Shown: positions 12,467 through 24,905, numbered from the stretch's first letter. The stretch: 64,000 bases of DNA from Labia minor (GCA_963082975.1 OY720346.1:43253296-43317295), one strand, 5' to 3'. Notes: generated by a model from the letters alone, not told the origin. Numbers and translations: made by a program.

Positions 12467-13113
12467 TAAGTTGACCTGTGGCCAGGTCCGAACCGACCGA
12501 CGGTTTGAAGTAAATTAATTAGCAGCTACAGAAACAATTTCAAATAATTTTAATATATCTATTAATGTAATAAAAAACAGATATGGATACATAAATAATA
12601 AATATAAACATTTTTAATTTTATTTTATTTATAATATATATGCAAGACCAGGCTGTGACGTCATGAATGACTGGATGACATCATATAATTTTAAATCAAG
12701 AAAAAACTAATAAATATGATTTTCCCGAGGATAAAACCAATACAAAGTGCATGATTCGTGGTGATATATAAAAAAATCTCCTCATGTAAAATTTGGTGTG
12801 AAAATAACCCTTCCCTTCCTATCGTCGATCGCTAATACTACCACTTCCGGTTTCCGGATTTGCACCAAAAGTTGATCAATTCATCCCACTGATGCATTAA
12901 GTAAATATACCAAATTTCATCAAAATCGGTTGAGCCGTTCAGGCTGTACACATCTATACGGACGGACGGACGGACGGATGGACAGACATCATGCTAAAAA
13001 TACTTTTTTCTGTTAAGAAAATGCATGATTCGTGGAGATATGTAAAAATCTCCACATGTGAAATTTGGTGTGAAAACAATACCTCCCTTACTATCGTCGG
13101 TCGGTAAAAATTG
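12467..13113 (+). mobile_element. Repeat B, one-armed copy
   Basis: Begins TAAGTTGACCTGTGGCCAGG, as in the complete element at 15941-16715. It continues with GCAAGACCAGGCTGTGACG, CCCGAGGATAAAACCAATAC and the block CCAAATTTCATCAAAATCGG next to an ACGG microsatellite. It ends near CTATCGTCGGTCGGTAAAAA without the right inverted arm. An inverted fragment of its last 30 bases occurs at about 30838-30868. No transposase is encoded. Confidence 0.7.
12957..12987. repeat. (ACGG)n microsatellite in repeat B
   Basis: Tandem ACGG units decaying into GATGGACAGAC, next to the conserved CATCAAAATCGGTTGAGCCG block. Confidence 0.85.
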
Positions 13114-13162
13114 CCTAATTTTGATTTTTGTTAAAGATAATTTTTTCTTATTTATTAATAAT

Positions 13163-13330
13163 TAGCTGATCAAACCGCCTTCGGCATACTTCGCTCTTAG
13201 GCAGGGAACTCTACCTCCTATATCTGAAGTGAAACCCAGTCTTTGGTTGAAAGTATGTATGTAATAGGTTTTAATTTATTTTATTTCAATTAGTTTATTA
13301 GAACATTCATTTCTTTTTTGTACTTATTTA
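13163..13330 (-). mobile_element. Degenerate Helitron 3' end
   Basis: On the minus strand the sequence resembles the intact ends elsewhere in the window: it includes GAAATAAAATAAATTAAAAC, a GCCGAAGGCGG-like hairpin remnant, then TGATCAGCTAA where intact copies have TGAGCAGCTAG. The CTAG is mutated to CTAA, which is still CTRR. The 5' part is not joined to it. Confidence 0.6.
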
Positions 13331-13837
13331 TATTTTAATTTAAATAGTATTTTTTAATTAATTATAATTTTATTGTATATATTATAATGTTAATAAGATA
13401 ATATTTATTAATCATTTCATTTTGATATTTTATTTTCATTTATTTAATAATTTTAATTATAATAAAATTTAAGGACTCAATACATTTTATTAATTTCAAT
13501 TAACATTTGTAACTTTCAATATACTTAAAATATATATGTATGTACATTCATTAATACTATTAATTTAAATTCATTGTTTATTTGTTTTTTCCATGGAGTT
13601 TTCGCTTTTATTAATTTTTCAAGAATATAGGTGTCCTCCTTCAGAAGAAACTTATTTATCTATGCGGTAGTAGGGGGGATTCGAAAATTATTAGCTCCGG
13701 CAAATAGATTTCTCTCACCGTTTCTGTTAAATATTTATTTTTGATTTTCAAAAATTGTTATTTTTAATGATCACATTTGATGAAATTTAAACAAATTCAT
13801 TAATTCTAATTATTAAATATTACATATTAATTTGTTA

Positions 13838-14028
13838 ACAACTGCACAGACCGCCTTCGCCGCTTTTCGCATATAGATAGGGGGCTCCTGCCCCTTGTAC
13901 CCCCTAAGTAAGACTTATTATTTGGTATAATTGAAGTAATAGTGGACATGAAACGTGAAGATATGCAAAAAAATTTAAATTCTGAGCAAGGTGAAGGCAA
14001 AATCTTTTATTTATATATATAAAGAAGA
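13838..14028 (-). mobile_element. Very short Helitron derivative
   Basis: The minus strand starts ATCTTCTTTATATATATAAA and shares CTCAGAATTTAAA and GCATATCTTCACGTTTCATG with the long Helitrons. It then jumps to the G+C-rich 3' region (GGGGCAGGAGCCCCCT) and a GGCGAAGGCGG hairpin remnant. At about 190 bp it joins 5' and 3' ends and lacks the middle. The terminal CTAG is no longer recognisable. Confidence 0.55.
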
Positions 14029-14039
14029 TAAATTCAAGA

Positions 14040-14102
14040 TCAAAATTTGTTGTAAATAAATTTGTAAATATATAAATTTCCCGTCCTTCTTATTAAATTG
14101 TC

Positions 14103-14138
<36 letters not shown>

Positions 14139-15600
14139 AATAAATAATTAATTGATATTCACAATGAGTCTAACAAATACCAAATAATTATTTTCATGAT
14201 AAATAATATTTTATTGATTTTTGTATTATAAAAATATGCTACACCCAAATTAGTACAAAATTGTTGATATGGCTCATAATATCATAAAATTTTGAAATGG
14301 CTAATTTCATAAAAGAAAAGGAACAAACAAATATTTATACGTGATATCTTCTTTATATATTCTTTGTTTAGTTTTCTTTGGGTTATCAAATAAAATTAGA
14401 AAATTATTGGGTTGTTGACGTTAAGAAGTGTGCATGTTTTTTTTTTGTAAAAACAATGAGGAAGACGTGAAAATTATGAAGTTTATGGGAGGAGGTTCAT
14501 TTGATATAATTACTGACCAATGTGTGTGGAGAAAAGAGAGAGAGAGAGAAAATAACAACCAAAGGTATACCTTTGTAGAATGAAATTAACCCATCCCCCC
14601 TTCCTAATACTCTTCGTACTTCGTCCAATCTTATAGTACGCCCTATTCTCTCTCTCTTTCTCTCTCTCTCTCTCATTATCATCATTGAAGCAGGACGTGA
14701 GAGAAAGTACTAACTGAGTGTGAGAGAGAAAGAGAGAATATTGCGTGCAAAAAAAAAACGAGGTGCAAATTGCAATTTCCTATTTCTCTCACTCTCACTC
14801 TTTCCCTTCAAGTCCAACGTCAGCTAATCGTAGTGACTGAGACAGACAGAAAAGGGGAAGATGGTAAAGGTTGAAAAGGAGATGGGGGAGTTTAAGGAGG
14901 AGGGAACTGAAATAAATAGTAAAAGTAGAAGTAGAAAAAGTGGATGAGAAATACCGTGGTTATATTATCTGAGTGGAGTGAAAAATGAGTGGTGGGTGGA
15001 GATGGGGGGAGGAGGGGTGGTATAACATTCTTCCGGTGCCTATAAAAATGAGACTTAATTTCATAACCCAGTACAGTTTTTTCTTTCTTTGTTTCATTAA
15101 TTATTTAATTTAAAAAGGACATTTTTACTTAACGTTTGAGATTCCGGTTAACAGAAAAAAAAGAAAAAATAAAAACACTTTGATATAATAGGTAAAGAGA
15201 TATTAATTTTCATTCACAGACAGATATCATAAAAATATTAAATGTCAAAAAATGTAATTTTTATGTTCTTAAAAAATGAAAATATAAGTTATATAACTTA
15301 AATTTAAAACAAATCTATAAAATATATTGAAATTACAGTTGATTAATATAAATCAATGCTTTTCTTATTATTATTATCATCTCAGGTTTTTTTTTCATTA
15401 AATCTCATTAAATTAAAATATGTTTGTAACTAACATATATTACTACTATAGTACCTGGTTCACCGATTCGCTGCTCGGTACTTTAAAAAAAATATTCCTT
15501 ATGAACTATGAATATTTATGATTAAGATTATTGTTTAAAATAAATAAACAACAAAATATATTAAATAAATTCAAATAATTTAAAAAAAACATAAATTAAA
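14040..15600. other. Stretch with purine/pyrimidine-rich islands, no gene
   Basis: There is a (TA)n tract at 14108-14136. From 14500 to 15020 the DNA is unusually rich in GA and CT tracts with GGTGGG-type words. Short frames here have no domain. Confidence 0.55.
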
Positions 15601-15619
15601 TAAAAATACTCATAAAACA

Positions 15620-15935
15620 TACTGCCCTTACGCGTACGTATTAATGCACTGAAAAACAGAAAAGTATGGTCTGTGGATATTAATTTGATTACGAAATATT
15701 ATTAAAATAAATATTTTTAATTTTATTTTATTTATAATATTTTAAATTTAAGGAAGCACTGTCCGGCATTGCCGGCGCCATATTTTTTATTATTAAAATT
15801 CTTATTTTAAATTAAGAAAAAACTAAGAAAGATTATTTTTCCCGAGACTGAAACCAATACAGATCGATTTTTCGTTATCAAAATTATATATGGTGGAAAT
15901 TTCAAAAAATCCCCTTAGAGTGGTTTAATATTTCA
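15620..15935 (+). repeat. Repeat B relative, degenerate
   Basis: ATTTTAAATTAAGAAAAAAC, then CCCGAGACTGAAACCAATAC and CAGATCGATTTTTCGTTATC. This is the same order of blocks as the interior of repeat B but diverged. A sister copy is at 16950-17250. Confidence 0.5.
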
Positions 15936-15940
15936 AAAAT

Positions 15941-16715
15941 AAATAAGTTGACCTGTGGCCAGGTCCAAACCGACCGACGGTTTGAAGTAAATTAATTTCC
16001 AGCTACAGAAAACAATTTCAAATAATTTTAATATATCTATTAATGTAATAAAAAACAGATATGGATACATAAATAATAAATATAAACATTTTTAATTTTA
16101 TTTTATTTATAATATATATGCAAGACCAGGCTGTGACGTCATATAATTTTAAAATAAGAAAAAATAATAAATATGATTTTCCCGAGGATAAAACCAATAC
16201 AAAGTGCATGATTCGTCCGTATAGATGTGTACAGCCTGAACGGCTCAACCGATTTTGATGAAATTTGGTTTATTTACTTAATGCATCAGTGGGATGAATT
16301 GATCAACTTTTGGTGCAAATCCGGAAACCGGAAGTGGTAGTATTAGCGATCGACGATAGGAAGGGAAGGGTTATTTTCACACAAAATTTCACATGAGGAG
16401 ATTTTTTTTATATATCACCACGAATCATATACTTTGTATTGGTTTTATCCTCGGGAAAATCATATTTATTAGTTTTTTCTTGATTTAAAATTATATGACG
16501 TCATCCAGCCATTCATGACGTCACAGCCTGGTCTTGCATATATATTATAAATAAAATAAAATTAAAAATGTTTATATTTATTATTTATGTATTCATATCT
16601 GTTTTTTATTACATTAATAGATATATTAAAATTATTTGAAATTGTTTCTGTAGCTAGAAATTAATTTACTTCAAACCGTCGGTCAGTTCGGACCTGGCCA
16701 CAGGTCAACTTATTT
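15941..16715. mobile_element. Repeat B, complete foldback element
   Basis: The left end AAATAAGTTGACCTGTGGCC is repeated in inverse at the right end (GGCCACAGGTCAACTTATTT). The inverted similarity extends about 270 bases inward on each side, through the GCTACAGAAA, TTAATATATCTATTAATGTA and CCCGAGGATAAAACCAATAC blocks, leaving a small unique centre. That centre holds CCTGAACGGCTCAACCGATT and an ACCGGAAGTGG block. There is no transposase gene, so the element depends on an unknown enzyme. Confidence 0.8.
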
Positions 16716-16949
16716 AATTTTGAAAGCAGGATTAAGAAAGGGGGTTATATTTTTATCTTTTTATTTATAATAATCAAATATCATTATTATTTTTAATTTA
16801 ATCTAAAAAAACATTTTAATTAATATAATATAGTTTATTATATTAATAGATCAAATTTATTCAGCAATTTATTTGAAATTCCTTCCTTATATGTTGCTAA
16901 CTTCAAGAATATTTTTTGTTTGTGTGGGGGGAATGATAAATATATTTTG

Positions 16950-17250
16950 TAATTTTATTCTAAAATATTATTAAAATAAATATTTAATTTTATTTCGAAA
17001 TTAAATAAAAAATTTTAAAACATTTTAAATATAAAAAAATATTAATACACTATCAATTAAAAAAGAATAGCAGAAGGCAAATTTTATTATGGAAGACGTA
17101 ATTTGTGATGTCATTTAAATTTACTATTATAAATTAAGAAAATCCTAATAAGGTTGATTTTTCTCGGGACTGAAACCAATAGGGATCGATTTTTCTTTAT
17201 AAAAATTATCTATGGTGTGAATTTCAACAAAATCCTTATTATTTTAATTC
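16950..17250 (+). repeat. Repeat B relative, degenerate
   Basis: Shares TTACTATTATAAATTAAGAA, CTCGGGACTGAAACCAATAG and GGATCGATTTTTCTTTATAA with 15620-15935. No ends are defined. Confidence 0.5.
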
Positions 17251-17259
17251 TATTCGGGT

Positions 17260-17955
17260 TATCATATATTCATTTATATTCGTATATTCGAATTATATTT
17301 TATTACATTAAATACTTATATAAGTAATATTGAGAATTATCTAATGGAGTATATGTTTTATAAACTGGATCCAAGAGAATTAAAAAAAATTGTTAATATT
17401 ATATAATACTAATAGAATTATTTGATTATTTATTATAATAGATTATATTTTATTTATTTTATATGGGTACATGATCAACAACAACAAAACGGATTACAAT
17501 GAAAAACAAATAAACATAAATCTGATTTTCCTTTTTTTTAAAAACAAATATGATTGATAGATTAATGTATTATTAATAAACAATGAAACTTTAAATTTTT
17601 AATTAGCTATTGATAAATATAATATATTTATTTAACATGAAAAATAACCGAGTAAATTAAAATGAATACTAAGTGGTATATTTTATTTATTTTAAATACT
17701 TATTGAGCAAAACTAAATTTAATTATTCTATTAGAAATATTTTTCAATCAATCATTTAAGAAATATTAAATCTATTATAGAAATAAACTATTATAAAACC
17801 AAGCAAATCATGATAAATAATATTAATAAGAATAAAAGAAGTAAATGATATTTAGAATTTTTTTTTTTTTTTTTGTAATGTAATATTGGTGAAATTTAAA
17901 TCTGAATTTATGAAAGGAAAAACTAAAAATGAAAACTAAAAATAAAATTTAACTA
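17260..17955. other. A+T-rich stretch, nothing recognised
   Basis: Low-complexity A+T-rich DNA with a T-run near 17860. No gene or known repeat is seen. Confidence 0.6.
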
Positions 17956-17961
17956 AAAATA

Positions 17962-18402
17962 AGCTGGAGTGTCTCCACTCGACTATCTCGCAATTTTAAT
18001 TGAATTAAATAACATAATATATTTTATTTAAATTAAATTTAATTCATTATAAATTAAAATTAATAAATAATATTTAGTTTGGCTGTTTGTTGATGGCATC
18101 ATGTCACGTGCGGGATCTGCAGTGTTAAAAAATTAATTCTGGTACTTTCAGCGATTCAATCAAGCTGAAATTCTATATATAGCAGTTTTATACAATTATT
18201 AATCATGTGAAAAATTATCAAACATATATTTTTATTTTTACGGTCACTTTAGAGGAAAAAAAATCAAAACGTTGTAGGTAATGACCCTCTTCCGGTTGAG
18301 CTACATTTCTCAAAAGTTGATAGAAAACTATGAATTTTGAATAATGTCCATGTACCAAATTTCATCATTCTAGCTCAAACCGTTTTTGCGTAATCTTGTC
18401 TG

Positions 18403-18449
<47 letters not shown>

Positions 18450-18568
18450 ACAGACATTTTTCTCAACCTTAGTGAAAATGATTCAGGAACCTTCAAAACG
18501 TATAAAAACATCAAAATCTCAACATCGAAAATTTTCGTGATCGCAATACTATCTCTTACGAGATAGTA
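17962..18568 (-). repeat. Repeat A, copy 2
   Basis: Inverse of copy 1 without the nested element. It starts at AGCTGGAGTGTCTCCACTCG, passes through GGCATCATGTCACGTGCGGG, TCTTCCGGTTGAGCTACATT and an (AC)n tract at about 18408-18446, and ends GATCGCAATACTATCTCTTA. It is the best copy for defining the family consensus. Confidence 0.65.
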
Positions 18569-18684
18569 AAAATGAAAAGAAAAGTTACTACTTAGAGATA
18601 GTGAACATAAAAATATGTATGTGCCAGCAAAGCCGTGGAGGGAATTTGTCCGAAATGATATTCCATAAATGAGTCTATCCTATA

Positions 18685-19107
18685 TACGAGAGCAGGTCAA
18701 TAAGTCTTCGAGTTTTTGAATTTCCCGTCTATTAAATGAAATGGCAATAATCAGCTGACCCCTGTCGAAATTTGAACCAGCTGGGTCTTTTAGTTTCTGT
18801 TTGACATCCATTAATATCAGACTATCTCGTGATTTGAGAAGAAAATGAATCTCGTGTGCTCGTTTTTGTGCCGTTTCGTAAGCGTGGATGTAACGTAGAT
18901 CAGTCAAAACAGTGGGTTTCTCGAGGTGAATCGGCACTAAAGATGTCCTAGAAAAATCTTATTTTTTGGAAGGGATACAATAATTAGAGAAACGCTAAAC
19001 GAAGTGTATAGAGCTCAAAGATGATTACGTTGAAAAATAAAATAATTTTTTATCAAAAAACCTGTGTTTCATACAAAAAGTCACAGACTTATTGACCTAC
19101 TCTCGTA
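18685..19107 (+). mobile_element. Mariner deletion derivative (family M1), 423 bp
   Basis: Both ends face inward: left TACGAGAGCAGGTCAATAAG, right CTTATTGACCTACTCTCGTA, i.e. terminal inverted repeats flanked by TA. Near the right end the plus strand retains KCIELKDDYVEK and a stop, the C-terminus of a mariner transposase. The catalytic core is missing, so it is a non-autonomous internal-deletion copy. An 85-codon minus-strand frame at 18680-18937 has no domain I recognise and overlaps the left terminus. Confidence 0.75.
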
Positions 19108-19109
19108 CT

Positions 19110-20030
19110 TTATGAATCAATGAAAAATTAACACTCTAAACTACTAAAAACTGTTTTCTATTTAATTAAATTCTTGCTTTAATTTATGGACTCCCTATAT
19201 AAAAACAAATATGTATTATATATATACATACATATATATATATATATGTATGTATATATATAATTTAATCTATCTAGAGTTTGTTTCTTCTTATTATCTT
19301 TAATATTTTGAGACAATAAATAAGTAGTTAGTATAAAATTTTTATAACGTTTTGCTTAAATTCACTTGGTGCCTGTCTGTTCGCTCTTTTGACAAATTGA
19401 AATCGATTTTTCATCGACTTTTTATTGAGATAAACTTTTGAAAATTTTTATAAATATTTCAATGGATCCATAGAAGGTATAGAAGAAATATAATCCAATT
19501 ATAATTAATTAATTTTAATTATTTAGCGATTAATTACTTTTAGTAATTAACTCTTTTTGTATTGCTTCGATTAATTTTTTTCCAACGGATTCTGAAGCAT
19601 AAATATTGATTTCAAGATAGATCTTCCTTTTGATAGTAATTAAATATATTTTATAGCATTAAAATTAATGATGAATTCATATTAATCAGTTGTAACGCCA
19701 ACTAAGAGGGATTTTTCCCCTAAAATGGCATAAAGAAAAGATCCTTTTTTTAAATATATGTCCCCAAGTGAAAAAAAAACAACAAAGCATTGACCTTTTT
19801 TTTGAAGACAATATGAGTATAAACAATATCCTATATACATTTGTAAAATCTCATATTAATAAAAATTATTTATTTATAAATATAATATAATAATTATTAT
19901 TCAATAATAACATTTATTTAACATAAATAAATGCATAAAATCAATTTTGGAATAAATTTTTTTGTTTTATTCAATTTGTAAATTTTCGTATAACTTTATC
20001 TTTTCTATTTCTCTTGTTATATTAAATAAA
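19110..20030. other. A+T-rich stretch, nothing recognised
   Basis: Low-complexity A+T-rich DNA with a palindromic TA/CA tract at about 19215-19262. No gene is seen. Confidence 0.6.
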
Positions 20031-20049
20031 TTTATCATTTTAAAATTAC

Positions 20050-20690
20050 ACTAAATAGAATAAAATAATATAAGTATAAAATGTTTTTATAAAATAACGT
20101 TTTTTCAATGGACAAAAAAATAATTTTTCTATAAGCCTGACAAAGTTTATGGATGAATTGCTTCATCTTCAAATAAAAAAATTGGGCCCTTTTAGTTTTC
20201 ATTTGATTTCTATGCAATTAACTTCTTTTATAGGGCTGTAATTCATATATATACATACATATCACACTAAATACTTCATTTACAAGTGACACCATTTCTT
20301 CTAGTATAATCAACCATTTTGGATTTGATTGATAATATGTAAATTTAATAAAAATTCTTTTAAATTTTGATACATACCTTGATATAAGTATATTATAGTG
20401 AAAAATAATAAAAGATTAATTTCTTAGCTATTAACCTATCAATTATATTGAAATTTGTCAGTTTATAATATGTTTAATAAAATTTTTATTATTACATAAA
20501 TTTGACTTGATTTTTCATATGAATAAATAAAACTAAATGCCCCCAACGTTCTTCGTTGAATATGAAGCAATTCATCCATAAACTTTGTCAGGCTTATTGA
20601 AAAATTATTTTATTCTTTTTAGTCCATTGGAAAAACGTTATTTTATAAAATTTTTTTATATTTATATTATTGTATAAATTGATTTCTCTA
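20050..20690. repeat. Inverted repeat (foldback) with about 110-base arms
   Basis: The left arm, about 20070-20175, contains TTATAAAATAACGTTTTTTC, AAGCCTGACAAAGTTTATGG and ATGAATTGCTTCATCTTCAA. The right arm, about 20570-20680, contains the inverse (GAAGCAATTCATCCATAAAC ... AAACGTTATTTTATAAAA). The roughly 390-base spacer is A+T-rich. No second copy was found in the window, so it may be a foldback transposon or a local inverted duplication. Confidence 0.65.
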
Positions 20691-20725
20691 AAAAATCAAT
20701 ATTTTATTTAATACTTCTTTATTTG

Positions 20726-21005
20726 AAGCGCGTGGGTAGCGAACCTGCCTCACATTCACATGGTCCCGGGTTGAAGTCCCGGGCCTGGCAAGGGAATTTC
20801 CCTAGCTGGGGTCTATGGGACGGAGTCAACCCAGCATCTGGGAACAACATTGGGGAATAGCTACTTGATAGCGCCTCCGATCAAGAAAATCAAGGTAAAG
20901 GTTGAGAGGACCCGTTCTACTGATCATAGGACTCGTCATTGATATAACCGGCTTGATAGGCGTTGTCCTTGCGTAGGACGTAGAAAGTCAGAGGTTTTTT
21001 TTTTC
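20726..21005 (+). mobile_element. SINE-1, full-length tRNA-derived SINE
   Basis: The head GTGGGTAGCGAACCTGCC resembles an internal polymerase III A box. CCCGGGTTGAAGTCCCGG about 35 bases later resembles the B box plus T-arm of a tRNA. The body follows with GGTCTATGGGACGGAGTCAA and CGCCTCCGATCAAGAAAATC, and the element ends GTCAGAGG plus a T-run that could stop polymerase III. It is non-coding and would depend on a LINE for copying. Other copies are at 37166-37738 (minus, interrupted) and 6286-6425 (fragment). Confidence 0.8.
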
Positions 21006-21014
21006 TTTATAGGA

Positions 21015-21780
21015 AACTCGCTATTAGAAATAGTTTTTAAATTAAAATTAATTTTATTTTAAAGATCTTTTTTTATTTAAACTCATTAACGCACATTGAA
21101 GATTTCATAAAATTTATTTCTGAAATAATTAACTTTATTTATATTTATTTTTATTATATCTATTTATTTTATTTATTATGATTTCCTATTCTAGAACTAC
21201 TAAAAAGAAAAAAATAGAATAGAAAAATAGAAGGAAAGACAGACTGACATTATATATATATTGAATGCTTTTAAGAGATTATTAAGAGAAATGGAAAGAG
21301 AAAGGGCGGAGGTGGGATTGATTTGGTTAGTTGGTAAACTATTAGATAGAAGAAGGGCCTTGTTGAAAGGGGTAATAATATTAATGGATGGCCAATTGGC
21401 TTAAAGCAATAAACCAGAATAATGGACAAAGGAAAAGCAATGTGGAGGGGGATTTCATCTGTACAAACCCGCATCCTATCCCATCCTCTCATCTTTCATT
21501 TCATTTTAGGACCTTATGTCTCATTTAGGCCTCTTTTAGTGGGTTATTCAATTGTTTCTTTGTTATAATAACCGCAAACACACCAACAAACCTTTTTTAA
21601 TTAAATTTTGCAATGAAACAACACAAATAAATAAACTAATAAAAAAAATATATTAATTGGATATGTAAGGACAATTTAACTGATGTAACAAGTATGGATA
21701 CCAAACATTTGATAATAAATTTCCTTGATGGATTGCTATTGAATTAGAAGAAAATATTCTACAAAAGCAATTCATCTATT

Positions 21781-21811
<31 letters not shown>

Positions 21812-21915
21812 TTCAATTTCACTTTCACTTTATATAGTATTTCTCTTATTAGTATGGCTTCTCTTGTATATATACAATTTATATTTTGTTATTGTTAATC
21901 GATTATAAATTAATT
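21015..21915. other. A+T-rich stretch with one purine-rich island
   Basis: 21280-21500 has higher G+C and strong strand purine bias. (CT)n lies at about 21783-21812. No gene is recognised. Confidence 0.55.
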
Positions 21916-21921
21916 ATTTAA

Positions 21922-22409
21922 TACAAGGGAATGTGAATAAGTCGGTGACTTTTTGAATGAAACACAGGTTTTTGGATAAAAGATTATTTTATTTTTCAAC
22001 GTAATCTCCTTTGAGCTCTATACACTTCGTCCAACGTTTCTCCAATTTTTTTATTCCTTCCAAAAAATAAGAATTGTCGAGGGCATCAAAATAGGTATTG
22101 GTTTGTGAGATGAATGGAGTCAAATCTCTTTCCGCCGAGCCATTTCATCAAATTTGGAAACAAGAAATAAATCTGGAGAATGGTGCAATTCGTATTCCAA
22201 TTAATGGATTTTCATGGAAATTAATTTTTTCCACTTCTTTCTCACATCACGAGGTAATCTGCTATTAACGGATGTGAAACAAAAATTAAAAGACCAAACT
22301 GGTTAAACAGAAGTCAGCTGATAATTGCCTGCTGACAAGAGTTGTGTTGCCATTTCATTTAAAAGACAAGAAATTCAAAAAGTCACGGATTTATTGACCT
22401 GTCCCCGTA
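21922..22409 (-). mobile_element. Mariner deletion derivative (family M1), 488 bp
   Basis: The left end, TACAAGGGAATGTGAATAAG, has point changes against the right end, whose inverse is TACGGGGACAGGTCAATAAA. On the minus strand the frame ALDNSYFLEGIKKLEKRWTK continues to CIELKGDYVEK and a stop, i.e. the transposase C-terminus. The catalytic domain is largely missing. It belongs to the same family as 18685-19107 and 57667-57858. Confidence 0.75.
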
Positions 22410-22414
22410 ATAAT

Positions 22415-24635
22415 TTAAATTTAATTTTTAAATTTAAAATAATTAATAATTGTAGTAAAACATATTTTTTTTAATTGAATAATTATTATTTTGATGCTTT
22501 TTAAGGAATGTGTTTTTGGATACGTATTATAATTTATTTATTTTAATTTTGTATTAAGTTATATTGTATTTGTTATATTGATATTTCTTTTGTTTTGCTT
22601 TACTTCTCTCAAGAATAAGAAATTTGTGCCTTTCTTGGTTTATGTATGTTTTTTTGTATGTATATATGTCAGTATATGTGAGGTGTTGGTAGTGATATAG
22701 AGAGGATGGAAGGGGTGGTTGTAAAAATGTAGGATGAGTGATGAAAAGGGATGAAGAATAAAGAAGGAGGTTTAAATGCCTTAGCATCACCACCCAATAT
22801 ATTGGCCCATCTATCTTCATCTGAAACAATTCACCTCTACACTTTTATTTTTTTTAAAAGAGAGAAGAAAAAAAGAAATATTACTTTTGAACGAAATGTG
22901 TTCCAATGGATATTACCTTTGACCCCTTAACACTCATAAAAATAATATAATAAATATCATCAAATGTAAAATAATGAAATTTTTTTTTTTGTTATTTAAT
23001 TTAAAATTAAATATCATTTAATAAATAAACAATAATCTAAAAAAATAATTTAATGATTGTTTTTTTTTGGCAAAACCCCCTCTGAAAGAAAAAGAGATGA
23101 TCGACGACTAACCTTCTGTCATGGGTTCTTTCACTTTCCAAAAGATGCATTCATTAGAATCTTAGTTCCATAAAGGAGAAGAAAATTTTACTATTTCTTA
23201 TCATGCATGCAGAGTTATCCTTTCTTTGATATTCGGCGAGAGTAATGTTGAATTAAATAAACATCAGTCTTAATATTAAATTTCATCCAGAGAATTTTCA
23301 ATATTCTTTGAAATGTAGATATTATAAAAACTCTATTTTATTTAAGGAAGATTACAAGGTCCTGTCCTTATATCCATATAAAATAATGAGGAAAATTGAT
23401 GTAAAAAATTCTGAGTCATTTAGGATTATTCATATTATATTTTTAAAATCCTATATAACCTATTTTAATATTTTTAAAAACTTTTCTATTCAATTTTAGT
23501 GCATGTTTTCAAAACTTAATTTCCAGTATCACTGAATCCTAAGTTAGTTCAACACAACTTTTGAAATGTTTCTTTTGGGAACTTTTTAAAATCGTTGTAT
23601 CTAAAATCCTACCAGATTATAATTTACTTATTTACTGAAAAATAATTTTTCACATATTTTAATTCAAATTCTGATGTTATTTTTGTTCCTTCTGATATTT
23701 TTTTGTAATAGAATAATCAAGATAAAGAACCACCCAGAATGTTGTCTGAAGATACTACTATGGTAAGGATCTTGTTTATTACAAAATTCACCAAGTTATT
23801 CTCTCATGAGATCTCTCTCTCCAAATTCATATGCTACTATTTTATCTCCCTCAACCCCTTTTCCAACTTTTGAGTTGACTTCTCCTTTCTTTGTTGTTCA
23901 CAATAATCCTTCCACATTATTATAAAAAGCTTTAATTTCTTCATAGATTTATTATTTTTGGGATAATAAAACATTCACAGTAATTCGAATAGCCAAAATG
24001 ATTTTATGTTTAGAAACCAAATCTTTCAAGTAATAAGTATAATGATAAACCTGCTGCAACACAATGAGAATTGCACCTGTAACAAACCTCCAATAATCCC
24101 AATGACAGTTTTTGATAAAAGATGCTAACTTTTTATCATTCGCCCAAACCTACACTCTGTATACATAATATATAAACAATAGCTATTAAATTTTCCATTT
24201 ATATACGATAATAAAATGAATTTCATAAAACACTTTTCATTGACTCAGTGTATTTGTGTTTATGTAGCTGTGTTATGTATTGGTTGTAATTTCACACTTA
24301 ATCAAAGGATTTTATTTAAATTCAAATTCACTCTTTGTCTCCTCCTCTCTCCCTAGATCATCACTCCATCATACTATTCACAATCACTCTTTATTTAAAT
24401 ATCAATTAAAATTAAATCCTACTCTTTAATGATGGATCATAGATATATTGAATAAATTAATTACACTGACACTCGCATCAATTGAATAATTAATTAATAT
24501 CTAGTATTACATAAAATAAAGTCATAAAATAGAATTTCAAACAAAATTTATTTATTGAAAATAGTAGTAAACAATAACTAAATATTAATACTTTATTTAT
24601 CGCACTTGGAAATTAAAAAAATAAATGATTTATTA
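22415..24635. other. Intergenic-type DNA, no gene recognised
   Basis: A+T-rich with an island at about 22660-22850. The segment 23080-24150 is less repetitive than the rest of the window, with more even base use, but no frame above 63 codons and no recognisable motif. If there is unique host DNA here, this is a candidate, possibly intronic. Confidence 0.45.
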
Positions 24636-24639
24636 TATA

Positions 24640-24905
24640 TACCAGGTGTAGAAAAAAGTCTTTTCTGTTTTTTTATCTTAAAAAAAACTATAAAAATTTC
24701 GAGAAAACGGAATAAATTATTTATTTAAAGTATTAGTCATTCGATACTACACATCTTGCTCACCTTTTAGACAATTTATGAATGCAATCCCAAAAAAATT
24801 TTTTGAATTGCCGAAATCGGCTTTCGAATGGTTCTTATGGTTGGAACATGCAGTACGTTTCTACCATCAAATAATAACTTTCAGCGGTTTTTTCTTTTGT
24901 GAGGT
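24640..24905 (-). pseudogene. Mariner-like transposase C-terminal remnant
   Basis: On the minus strand a segment near 24770-24750 reads ARCVVSND, then a stop, then YFK and a stop. This resembles the KRWEKCV-SNGQYFE type C-terminus of Tc1/mariner transposases with stops. About 90 bases downstream the possible terminus inverts to ACACCTGGTA, with TA at the edge. The other terminus was not found. The call rests on a short similarity. Confidence 0.45.

Noticed and set aside
18680-18937. 85-codon minus-strand frame as a gene
   Set aside because: It overlaps the left terminus of a mariner deletion derivative whose transposase remnant is on the plus strand.
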